From positions 1 through 13,959 of the forward strand of contig JBEIHH010000081.1 in the NCBI GenBank assembly GCA_040381475.1: 13,959 nucleotides of DNA. Reading direction: 5' to 3'. Both the position numbers and the translations under genes were made by a program. The DNA is from JAIBBG01 sp040381475. Its GTDB lineage: Bacteria; Bacteroidota; Bacteroidia; Flavobacteriales_D; Sanyastnellaceae. Every line of letters begins with the position of its first letter. Position 1 is the first letter of the stretch. The notes under the pieces are model-generated. The model ran no database searches. It worked only from the letters and a program-made list of their open reading frames with translations, and was not told the origin of the DNA. This document shows, piece by piece, positions 5,516-13,507 of this stretch.

Positions 5516-8395
5516 ATGAAATTTCATCATCCAAGATTCATCTTGTTGCTTCTGGTAATTTCAGCCTGCACATCGAAAAATGCAGTAGTAGAAAATTCCG
5601 GGACAACACCAATGTCTGTGGCTCAGACCAAAACACCTTTTGAGTCAGTAAATCCGTTTATCGGCACCGGTGGTCATGGTCATACATATCCGGGCGCAAC
5701 ATCCCCATTTGGTATGGTTCAGTTATCCCCGGATACAAGGCTAGAGGGTTGGGATGGATGCAGTGGTTACCATTATAGCGACAGCATCGTGTATGGTTTT
5801 TCACACACACACCTTCAAGGTACAGGTGTTGCAGATTATTGCGACATACTGTTTATGCCAACCAACCATAAAATAAAAGTTGCCGATAAATGGAATGACG
5901 CATACAAAAGCCGTTTCAGCCATGACAAGGAACAAGCTCAGCCCGGTTACTACAAAACTCATCTCGATGATTATAACATCGATGCAGAATTCACTACTAC
6001 GCCGCGAACAGGGATACACAAATATTCATTTGCACCAGGTGATTCCTGCAGGTTATTCATCGATATGATGCATCGGGACGAATTGTTGCGGTACGATATA
6101 CAAACAGTTGGAGATACTGCCATATACGGATATCGCATTTCAAAAGGATGGGCAGAAGAACAACATTGTTACTTCTATGCAGTATTTTCAGAACCATTCC
6201 ATGACTTCACGCAACTGGATATATCCTATGTGGAAAAAGATGAGATGGATGTCAAAAAAACAGTGCTTGAGCAAGTGCAGGTTTTCTCACTACAATTTTC
6301 GCCGGTAAAAGAGATCACGGTGAAGGTCGGAATCAGCGGTGTTGATTGCGATGGTGCAAGAAAAAACCTTGAACAAGAGGCTCCGCACTGGGACTTTGAA
6401 AAATATAGAAAAGATGCCAGAAAATCGTGGGAGAAATGTCTTGCAAAAGCTCCAATAAGCAGTACCGATTCAAACATCAAAGCGAATTACTACTCTGCAC
6501 TCTATCATTGCTATACGGTTCCAAATGTTTGGTCAGATGTAGACTCCAGATATCGGGGTGAAGACAAAAAAATTCATACTGCACAAAGCTACACGCGTTA
6601 CACAGTTTTCAGTTTGTGGGACACCTTCAGAGCATACCATCCAATGATGTCAGAGCTCGAGCCTGAAATAACACGAGACTGGATAGTTACATTTTTAGAG
6701 ATTTACAAAGAACGCGGAGAGCTCCCGGTATGGGAGCTTGCAGGAAACGAAACATATTGCATGATTGGTTACCACAGTGTGCCTGTTATTCTTGATGCAT
6801 ACCGACGAGGCATCACCAACTTTGATCAAAAGCTTGCGCTCGAAGCTATGGTAGCTTCAGCGACCGGGCCTCAGGAAGAGAAAAAAGCGTATGAAGAACT
6901 CGGATATGTGCCTGCAGACAGATTCAGTGAGAGTGTTTCCAAAACACTTGAGTTTGCATACGACGATTGGTGTATTGCTCAATTTGCCAAAGATATCGGA
7001 GATGAAAAAACATATGGGCGTTTCATTGCCCGTTCACAAAACTGGAAGAACGTGTTTGATTCTGAAACAGGTTTCATGAGACCCCGTCGCAACGGTGGCT
7101 TCCCCGAACCATTCGACCCTTACCAGGTCGACTTCAACTATACAGAAGCCAATTCATGGCAGTATTCATTCTTTGTGCCTCACGATATCGAAACACTTAT
7201 CGAGTATCAGGGAGGAAATGAAGGATTTACCAAAAAGCTGAACAGCCTCTTTACTGCTTCATCAAAAACGACAGGAAGGGACCAGTCAGATATAACCGGC
7301 CTGATTGGTCAATATGCACATGGAAATGAACCAAGTCATCATGCTGCCTTTCTTTTTAACTATGCCGGCACAGAAGAAGGCGATGCAAAGACAAAGGAGC
7401 TTGTAATTAAAATTATGGAAGAGTTATATACTAATTCTCCCGATGGTTTGTGCGGCAACGAAGATTGCGGGCAAATGTCTGCATGGTACGTACTGGCATG
7501 CAATTTCATTTATCCGCTTTGTCCAGGTAATTCTGAATTCATTTCAGTAACCGATAAAAGCTATGTTGTTTCAACTACAACCAATGTGTTGGATTTGGTA
7601 CCTGCTAAAATTCGTATTCCCAGCAAAGTGACGGATAATTTACAGCTACCGGCGCCAGTCATTTTAGGTCCTCAAACCTCATTTTCAGGCAAAGCAGAAA
7701 TCACTATCTATTGTGCAGATCCGACGGCAGAAATCGAATGCATAATTCACAAGCGCAGATTGAATGAGACAACCGGAGAACTGGAAGAAATCAGATTAGC
7801 TGAAATCGCTACCGGAAAAATTACTCTTACAGAAGAAACAAATCAGCCGTTAGACGTTTATTGTGTTGCGCGTAAACAAGGATATACAGACTCTAAAAAA
7901 ACACATGCTGTATTCCGCCACAACAACATGGATATGCAGATGGTTTCTTCAACGCCATATGATAATCAATACACAGGCGGGGGCGCCAACGCACTGATTG
8001 ATGGTATACGGGGAGGTTCAGATTTTCGCACCGGTTCATGGCAGGGATGGCGGGGCAAAGATGCAGAACTGGTAGTGGATCTTGGTAGAGAACGCCCTAT
8101 CACCACAGTAGGAGTTTCGTGTCTCGAAGAAATCAAATCATGGATATGGTTTCCGTCATCTATTGATGTTTACATTTCACATGATGGTAAAAATTTCGGG
8201 CTTGCAGGATCAATTCAAAGCAATGAGCCATTGAATGACTATACGCCGAAAACAAAGGAATTCATCAAGAACCTGAGAGCTTCGGGCCGTTATGTGAAAC
8301 TTGTAATACATCCCGGTGTGAATCCAATTCCAAAATGGCATCTTGGTGCCGGAGACACGTGCTGGATTTTTGCCGATGAAATCATCATCAAATAA
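5516..8395 (+). CDS. GH92 family alpha-mannosidase lipoprotein with C-terminal F5/8-type domain
   Basis: A 959-residue lipoprotein: hydrophobic stretch at 8-15, lipobox ISAC with Cys 18. GH92 enzymes are calcium-dependent, inverting exo-alpha-mannosidases, mostly 1,2-specific, that trim N-glycans or mannans. The signature stretches are all present: VNPFIGTGGHGHTYPGATSP (45-64), the SGYHYSD and GFSHTHLQGTG turn (83-104), SLWDTFRA (366-373), the YTEANSWQYSFFVPHD segment (542-556; Glu 544 is in the position I expect for the general acid), the GNEPSHHAAF metal/substrate loop (603-612), and GNEDCGQMSAWY (647-658). After the catalytic part, about 712-800 resembles a chitobiase-type Ig-like domain. 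About 805-959 looks like an F5/8 type C (CBM32-like) domain, with ALIDGIRGG and VDLGRERPI typical of that fold. It would sit on the cell envelope and act on mannose-capped glycans. It follows the LTxxQ gene by 16 bases and precedes an aminotransferase by 4. I cannot determine linkage specificity. Confidence 0.95.
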   Translation: MKFHHPRFILLLLVISACTSKNAVVENSGTTPMSVAQTKTPFESVNPFIGTGGHGHTYPGATSPFGMVQLSPDTRLEGWDGCSGYHYSDSIVYGFSHTHLQGTGVADYCDILFMPTNHKIKVADKWNDAYKSRFSHDKEQAQPGYYKTHLDDYNIDAEFTTTPRTGIHKYSFAPGDSCRLFIDMMHRDELLRYDIQTVGDTAIYGYRISKGWAEEQHCYFYAVFSEPFHDFTQLDISYVEKDEMDVKKTVLEQVQVFSLQFSPVKEITVKVGISGVDCDGARKNLEQEAPHWDFEKYRKDARKSWEKCLAKAPISSTDSNIKANYYSALYHCYTVPNVWSDVDSRYRGEDKKIHTAQSYTRYTVFSLWDTFRAYHPMMSELEPEITRDWIVTFLEIYKERGELPVWELAGNETYCMIGYHSVPVILDAYRRGITNFDQKLALEAMVASATGPQEEKKAYEELGYVPADRFSESVSKTLEFAYDDWCIAQFAKDIGDEKTYGRFIARSQNWKNVFDSETGFMRPRRNGGFPEPFDPYQVDFNYTEANSWQYSFFVPHDIETLIEYQGGNEGFTKKLNSLFTASSKTTGRDQSDITGLIGQYAHGNEPSHHAAFLFNYAGTEEGDAKTKELVIKIMEELYTNSPDGLCGNEDCGQMSAWYVLACNFIYPLCPGNSEFISVTDKSYVVSTTTNVLDLVPAKIRIPSKVTDNLQLPAPVILGPQTSFSGKAEITIYCADPTAEIECIIHKRRLNETTGELEEIRLAEIATGKITLTEETNQPLDVYCVARKQGYTDSKKTHAVFRHNNMDMQMVSSTPYDNQYTGGGANALIDGIRGGSDFRTGSWQGWRGKDAELVVDLGRERPITTVGVSCLEEIKSWIWFPSSIDVYISHDGKNFGLAGSIQSNEPLNDYTPKTKEFIKNLRASGRYVKLVIHPGVNPIPKWHLGAGDTCWIFADEIIIK

Positions 8396-8399
8396 CACT

Positions 8400-9587
8400 A
8401 TGGAAGAGAATAGCGTGTTGCTGGATCGCGGTCTCGCTCAGACCACGATGTATCCATTTGCAATAGAGGTTGAGAGCGCAGAAGGTGTTTATATACAAGC
8501 CACAAATGGCAAAAAGTATATTGATCTTGTTTCAGGAATTGGTGTCAGCAATATTGGTCACAGGAATGAATACGTCGTGGCCTCGATAAAAAAACAACTC
8601 GACAAACACATGCACGTGATGGTGTATGGTGAATTCATTCAAAGTGCCCAGAATAGGGCTGCATCTCTTCTCACATCCGTCCTTCCAGAAAGTTTAAACT
8701 GCTGCTATTTTGTAAACAGCGGCACAGAAGCCAATGAGGCCGCGCTTAAACTGGCCAAGCGCATAACAAGGCGAACCAAAATTATTTCCTTCTTAGGCGG
8801 TTATCATGGCAACACACACGGTTCCATGAGTGTGAGTTACAATGAAAAGAAAAAATCTGCATTCAGGCCTCTCATACCCGATATCTACTTTATCAGGTTG
8901 AATGATATAGAAGATCTGGAGCAGATCGATCATACAACTGCGTGTGTTATTCTCGAAACAATTCAAGGTGATGCCGGAATCAGAATACCCGATGTAGCGT
9001 ATATGCAGGCCCTTCGCACCAAATGTGATGAAACAGGAGCACAATTGATTCTTGATGAGATTCAGTGCGGCATAGGAAGAACCGGCACATTCTTCGCTTT
9101 CGAACAATTCGGAATTGTTCCGGATATTCTCACTTCCGGCAAAGCACTGGGCGGAGGCATGCCTGTTGGCTGCATGATTTCATCCAAAGAAAAGATGCAG
9201 TTATTTACTCATGAACCCATGCTCGGCCATATCAGCACTTTCGCCGGACATCCTGTTATCTGCGCAGCTGTGGCTGCGAATATTGAATACATCCTCGCAC
9301 ACCGCATCATTGATGATGTTGAACTGAAAGGGCAAAAAATCGCCAGGTATTTGCGCAGCCACAGAAAAGTCAAAGAAATCAGACAGCGCGGATTCTTCTT
9401 CGCTATTGACATGGACTCGGAAGAGTCAGTAAAAAAAGTTGTAGCGTACTGTCTCGAACATGGCGTTATCACTTTCTGGTTTCTTTCATGTCCTTCATCT
9501 TTCAGGATTGCACCACCTTTGACAATAACAGACGAAGAAATTGAAAAATCGTGTTCGGTTATAATGGAAGCCTTCGATGAGCTGTAA
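8400..9587 (+). CDS. Class III PLP-dependent aminotransferase (acetylornithine/ornithine type)
   Basis: A 395-residue enzyme from the ATG at 8400, four bases after the GH92 stop. In-frame ATGs at 8343 and 8376 would overlap the GH92 gene and add residues without family support. The fold-type I features are clear: NSGTEANEAALKLAK (106-120) binds the cofactor phosphate, GGYHGNTHGSMSVS (133-146), ILDEIQCGIGRTG (217-229) carries Asp 219 that contacts the pyridine nitrogen, and TSGKALGGGMPVG (245-257) carries the Schiff-base Lys 248. FRIAPPLTIT (368-377) includes the conserved Arg that binds the substrate carboxylate. The family transfers amino groups from omega-amino donors such as ornithine, acetylornithine, GABA or lysine to 2-oxoglutarate. 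No other arginine or lysine catabolic gene lies nearby, so the substrate is open, and many Bacteroidota genomes carry this type outside the arg operon. Co-transcription with GH92 is likely, but a shared pathway is not evident. Confidence 0.92.
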   Translation: MEENSVLLDRGLAQTTMYPFAIEVESAEGVYIQATNGKKYIDLVSGIGVSNIGHRNEYVVASIKKQLDKHMHVMVYGEFIQSAQNRAASLLTSVLPESLNCCYFVNSGTEANEAALKLAKRITRRTKIISFLGGYHGNTHGSMSVSYNEKKKSAFRPLIPDIYFIRLNDIEDLEQIDHTTACVILETIQGDAGIRIPDVAYMQALRTKCDETGAQLILDEIQCGIGRTGTFFAFEQFGIVPDILTSGKALGGGMPVGCMISSKEKMQLFTHEPMLGHISTFAGHPVICAAVAANIEYILAHRIIDDVELKGQKIARYLRSHRKVKEIRQRGFFFAIDMDSEESVKKVVAYCLEHGVITFWFLSCPSSFRIAPPLTITDEEIEKSCSVIMEAFDEL

Positions 9588-9603
9588 GAGGAAGGTAACG
9601 CTG

Positions 9604-11445
9604 TCAATCAACCAAAACCAATTTGGTGCTGTAAATCAGTTCTCCCGTTTTAGTGAAAAAACACACTGCAATCAATGAATGGCCCATGCGTCCCAATTGA
9701 ACGGCCAATGTTTCCATTTCCGGTTCAAGTGTTTGTCGATTCAGAAGTTTGCCTTCTACCGAGTATACGCACATGACTAATGGTTCTGTCAATGGCTTGC
9801 ATACAACGCGAATTTCATCTGATTCCTGTTCGAAAAAAACATCACAAATTCGATTCATGTGGCCTTCTGCATAAACCACGTCGGATATCACAGTTGCATT
9901 TCCAAATTGATCTACCTGGCTGAGTCTGTAATATCGGCCTTCTATCGAACGAACAGTCTGAGCGTTGTATTCATTCGTTTGCAGGGCATTGCTTTTAACG
10001 GGAACGTATGCGACAGGCCAAAATAACATATCCTCTGCAGCCGATTCAATCATGTATCCCGCGATATCCGTTTCATCTGATACAAGCCAATCGAGATTCA
10101 CATGTTTATCATCAACATTCACATTAAAATCCAACAAAGCAAGAGGTAGAAAAAAACAACCTGCGCCGCTTTCCAAAACATTCACGGTAATGTTTTTCGT
10201 CACCGGCACATTGCAGAGGTCAAGATAAGAAACCTGATATTCAGTAGTCACATTTGGAGAAGCGATTGGATTGACAATGGTGGGATCGCTCAAATAAGTA
10301 ACCGGAGACCAGTTATAAATTTGATTTGTAGAAGAGCCCGCGTTGATCATGACATTGCTGCCGGGACAAATTTCATATGAGGCACTCAGCAATGCTGCAG
10401 GAGTTGCACAAATTATGTGTGCATTCACCAGATTGCCGGTTGCTCCGGTAAAACCCCAAAAAACCAGCGATTGTCCACCAAATACCTCATTGACCATATC
10501 ATAGGTTGCCTGCAATCGAAACTCACAATCAAAAAATACATTCATGGTTTGAGCACTGGCCTTCCAGTCGATGCTCACTGTATGATTTAGTCCATCTTCA
10601 GTATTCACGTTTGTTGAAGACATTTGTACAGGCCAGGAAATGTTGTTTGCTGTGTAATGATTCACATCACCATTTATTTCAATGGACAAATGATCATAGG
10701 GTGGATCGTTGTACTCTAAATTCTGGAAAGTATCAAACTCAATACCCATTGATTGGCCGAAACTGGAATAACCCATGCCGCCTCCGCTGGCTCCAAGCAC
10801 ATTACTTCCCAAACGTTGAAGAACAAAAACAACCCCATCAGCACCAGAAGAATCAGTCAAGCCCAGGTTAATTTCAAACTGAAGATTAAAATCAACATTT
10901 AAATCAATTTGTGTATTGTTCCAGAATGCACCGTTTTGCCATTGAGTGGCAGGTGTGACTTGATAGCAGTTACCTCCCAGACTTGTGGCGTTTCCATTCA
11001 TCACATAATCGGCCTGACCACAGGCAGCGCACTGTCCAAAGCAATAAGCAGGTAATGAGATGTCTGCAGTGATATTCAATGTTCTGTCATAGACACCCAA
11101 ACCATTGATTAATCCGCATGCAGCAGGCACCGACTCATCAGTTCCCCAGACATTACCGTTGATGAATTTGAATTCATAATTACCCGGAGGCAGATCGAGC
11201 GTCATGGCAAATATCCCTCCGCCAATATCAGTCATAGCATATGTTGAAGGATCCCATCCTTGAAAGCTGCCGGCCAGATGCACACCATTGGGACTGATGA
11301 CCATTTGTGACATATCCACCTGGAAGGTCACCAGGACAGCCCAAATGCGTGTCTGAAAAATCAAAGAAATATAAACCAACGCAAAGAACTTCTTCCATTT
11401 AAGGAAAGCATTGGGCGTAGGGTTGTATGAGAGGTAAGTGTACAA
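9604..11445 (-). CDS. Secreted multidomain lectin-like protein with probable T9SS sorting domain
   Basis: A 613-residue exported protein. A long N-terminal leader (1-17) precedes a KWKK charge cluster and a hydrophobic signal stretch ending near Ala 36. Domains in order: an E-set/CBM20-48-like module (38-108), with NGVHLAGSFQGWDP and GNYEFKFINGNVW; a Cys-rich linker (CFGQCAACG, 135-143); an L-type (legume-like) lectin domain (about 148-350), with GADGVVFVLQ (201-210) and a GIEFDTFQN...DHLSIEING segment (234-259) in the metal/sugar site position; a CHU_C/Ig-like repeat (354-424); and a Fn3-like module with the common LPLALLDF...YYRLSQVD pattern (433-528). The last 80 residues resemble a divergent type A T9SS sorting domain (YSVEGKLLNRQTL, then a final strand STKLVLVD). 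It is probably carried across the outer membrane by T9SS and binds glycans. No catalytic domain is visible. It converges with the aminotransferase gene, with 16 bases between. Confidence 0.85.
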   Translation of the reverse strand: MYTYLSYNPTPNAFLKWKKFFALVYISLIFQTRIWAVLVTFQVDMSQMVISPNGVHLAGSFQGWDPSTYAMTDIGGGIFAMTLDLPPGNYEFKFINGNVWGTDESVPAACGLINGLGVYDRTLNITADISLPAYCFGQCAACGQADYVMNGNATSLGGNCYQVTPATQWQNGAFWNNTQIDLNVDFNLQFEINLGLTDSSGADGVVFVLQRLGSNVLGASGGGMGYSSFGQSMGIEFDTFQNLEYNDPPYDHLSIEINGDVNHYTANNISWPVQMSSTNVNTEDGLNHTVSIDWKASAQTMNVFFDCEFRLQATYDMVNEVFGGQSLVFWGFTGATGNLVNAHIICATPAALLSASYEICPGSNVMINAGSSTNQIYNWSPVTYLSDPTIVNPIASPNVTTEYQVSYLDLCNVPVTKNITVNVLESGAGCFFLPLALLDFNVNVDDKHVNLDWLVSDETDIAGYMIESAAEDMLFWPVAYVPVKSNALQTNEYNAQTVRSIEGRYYRLSQVDQFGNATVISDVVYAEGHMNRICDVFFEQESDEIRVVCKPLTEPLVMCVYSVEGKLLNRQTLEPEMETLAVQLGRMGHSLIAVCFFTKTGELIYSTKLVLVD

Positions 11446-11510
11446 AATACGCTTACTATTTCACACAATGATAGGTAAAAAAATAACACGCCCGACAAAG
11501 TAAAATCGGA

Positions 11511-12596
11511 TCACCTGGCCAGCACAAAGTCGCCTGACGCAAGGACTTCTCCATTCACCAGAATATGCAAACGATGCTTTCCGGGATGATGTTTTCTGGT
11601 AGTCAGATCAGCAAGGCTGATACGTCTTTTAAATGCCGTTTTCCCTGCCTTAAGTGGAGTGCCGGAAACATGGAATACTTTCCGGGAAAAGCTTCCATTT
11701 GCCTTCATGTAATCGATGGCAAATTCAATCCTGGCAGGCACGACTTTCTCCAAGTTGTTTTCCACCAAAAATGAAAATTTCAACTCCTCTCCTATGATGA
11801 TACGATTTTTCAGAAGCGTTAATGCGGTGACAGAAAGACCTTCGGTGTCATGGTGACCGAACATTTCAAGTGCCGTTTTATTTCCCTGTTTGAGCAAGGT
11901 CCGCAGTCCGTGTCTGATAATCCAATCGGTATTTTCGGATTGATTTGCCCATTTAGCAGCTATTTCAAGCACAAGACCGGGATGGTCTTTTGAAATGTCA
12001 TTGAGGTTATTCGCAACACTTTTTCTCACATACAATTCGGGATCATTTTTCAAACGTTCGAGAATTTTTACAACGGGTGAAGGATCACTGACAAATTCAT
12101 CCAATCTCATACCCCAGGGCAATCGTGGCCGACATCCTTCACTGCTCAATCTGCGAACATGGTGATTGTCAGATTTGCTCCATGTTTCCATTTGCCGCAT
12201 AGCCCGCACCCGATCCCTTCTTATAAACTTTCTGATGGCGAATTCCGCTGTTGAAGTTTTGGTAAACTCTTCTAATGCCAACATACTTTCATCCCAAAAC
12301 TCCATGCCATATTTCTCAACGTATTCACAAAAAAAAACTCCAAAGAAACCCCATTCGAATTTTTTACTTACCGGAACAAGTACCTTGATTGCGGCAGGAA
12401 AGCCAAGTGCGAGATCCTCATGAATCGCCTCAGCAATAAAAGTTACGCGTTGCTTAAGTTCAGCATTCTTCCAGGCAATGGTTTGAAACCGCCTGACAAA
12501 CTTTGTACGATCAAATTTTTTGTGGCCGATCGCGAGTGCATCTGCTAATTGACTGATCTTCGACTTGTCGAACATCAGCTTGAGTGGTTCTGCCAT
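11511..12596 (-). CDS. AlkC-type DNA alkylation repair glycosylase with C-terminal Ig-like domain
   Basis: A 361-residue protein built of HEAT-like helical repeats (about 1-262) followed by a beta-rich domain (about 265-361). The repeat part contains the landmark SSEGCRPRLPWGM (151-163), SDPSPVVKILERLKNDPELY (170-189), RKSVANNLNDISKDHP (191-206) and a TDWIIRHGLRTLLKQGN stretch (223-239), typical of the AlkC/AlkD superfamily. The C-terminal beta domain, with IGEELKFSFLVEN at its start, is what separates AlkC from the shorter AlkD. In studied AlkC it wraps the DNA, and the enzyme removes 3-methyladenine and related lesions without flipping the base. It should act in the cytosol on damaged DNA. 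The gene starts 23 bases after dapA on the same strand, so it probably rides on that transcript. I see no damage-specific promoter in the short gap. The next gene begins 65 bases beyond its stop. Confidence 0.88.
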   Translation of the reverse strand: MAEPLKLMFDKSKISQLADALAIGHKKFDRTKFVRRFQTIAWKNAELKQRVTFIAEAIHEDLALGFPAAIKVLVPVSKKFEWGFFGVFFCEYVEKYGMEFWDESMLALEEFTKTSTAEFAIRKFIRRDRVRAMRQMETWSKSDNHHVRRLSSEGCRPRLPWGMRLDEFVSDPSPVVKILERLKNDPELYVRKSVANNLNDISKDHPGLVLEIAAKWANQSENTDWIIRHGLRTLLKQGNKTALEMFGHHDTEGLSVTALTLLKNRIIIGEELKFSFLVENNLEKVVPARIEFAIDYMKANGSFSRKVFHVSGTPLKAGKTAFKRRISLADLTTRKHHPGKHRLHILVNGEVLASGDFVLAR

Positions 12597-12619
12597 AACA
12601 AAGCTTGGGTTGAGCTACT

Positions 12620-13507
12620 TTACCTGATAAACTCCTCATCGATCATCACGCGTCTCATCCTTTCAGAGATAAGTTGTGAAACAGGAGTAAGAGGAAGTCG
12701 CAAAAAATTATCGCAAATGTCGAGGTGTGACAACGCTTCTTTGATACCAGCCGGGTTACCTTCAATAAATAACAACTGTGTAATTTCAAGCAGCTTGTAG
12801 TGCAATATCCTAGCCTCACTCATTTCACCTTTCAGTGCATGATGCACCATAGCACCGAATTCTTTGGGAAATGCATTTCCCACGACAGAAATCACACCGT
12901 CTGCGCCCGCAGCAATCAAAGGCAAGGTTATAGCATCATCACCAGAAATGACCATGAAGTCCTTTCTTCGGTCGCGAATGATTGTCATGATTTGCTCCAT
13001 GTTTCCGCTCGCTTCTTTTATACCTATTACGTTGCGGCAATCAAATGCAATGCGCAGCGTTGTATCGGCAAGCATATTGCTACCGGTGCGTCCGGGAACA
13101 TTGTACAATATGATCGGTAGTTTTGAATGTTCGCTCAATGCTTTGTAATGCTCGAAAAAACCATTCTGAGTAGGTTTTGAATAGTATGGTGCTACGGAAA
13201 GGATAGCAGTGAGACCGGTTGTTTCCAATCTGTCGAGTTGCAGACAAAGCTCGTGAGTATTGTTTCCACCCATTCCGAGGACTATAGGCTTGCGTCCGGC
13301 TGCGGTTGCGATGACAGTTTCAAGAATCACTTTGCGATCCTCTTTATCCAAGGTAGGCGTTTCACCTGTTGTTCCCATCACCACCAGATAATCGGCACCG
13401 TTTTCGATGAGGTGGTCGGTCAATCTTTTGAGAGCCGGTACATCCAGTGTAAGATCTTTTTTGAAGGGAGTTACCATTGCCACTCCAAGGCCTTTTAATT
13501 GGTTCAT
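12620..13507 (-). CDS. dapA: 4-hydroxy-tetrahydrodipicolinate synthase
   Basis: A 295-residue class I aldolase-family (NAL/DapA) TIM barrel, the usual length. It condenses pyruvate with aspartate-4-semialdehyde in the first committed step to diaminopimelate and lysine, in the cytosol. The active site is intact: GTTGETPT (45-52) with Thr 46/47, PYYSKP (107-112) with the Tyr that reaches across the dimer, YNVPGRTG (135-142) with the catalytic Tyr 135 and the substrate-binding Arg 140, and GIKEASGN (162-169) with the Schiff-base Lys 164. SGDD (188-191) and GVISVVGN (204-211) follow as expected. These residues favour DapA over N-acetylneuraminate lyase or other relatives. The ATG overlaps the stop of the upstream DUF6913 gene in an ATGA arrangement, so the two are probably translationally coupled. 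alkC follows after 23 bases. Confidence 0.97.
   Translation of the reverse strand: MNQLKGLGVAMVTPFKKDLTLDVPALKRLTDHLIENGADYLVVMGTTGETPTLDKEDRKVILETVIATAAGRKPIVLGMGGNNTHELCLQLDRLETTGLTAILSVAPYYSKPTQNGFFEHYKALSEHSKLPIILYNVPGRTGSNMLADTTLRIAFDCRNVIGIKEASGNMEQIMTIIRDRRKDFMVISGDDAITLPLIAAGADGVISVVGNAFPKEFGAMVHHALKGEMSEARILHYKLLEITQLLFIEGNPAGIKEALSHLDICDNFLRLPLTPVSQLISERMRRVMIDEEFIR

Noticed and set aside
9588..9603. Terminator expected between the convergent aminotransferase and lectin-like genes.
   Set aside because: The gap is only 16 bases and contains no hairpin; termination may lie within the opposing coding regions.
11493..11512. Possible terminator hairpin (CCGA/TCGG) after alkC.
   Set aside because: Only four base pairs with a 10-base loop and no T-run at the right place.
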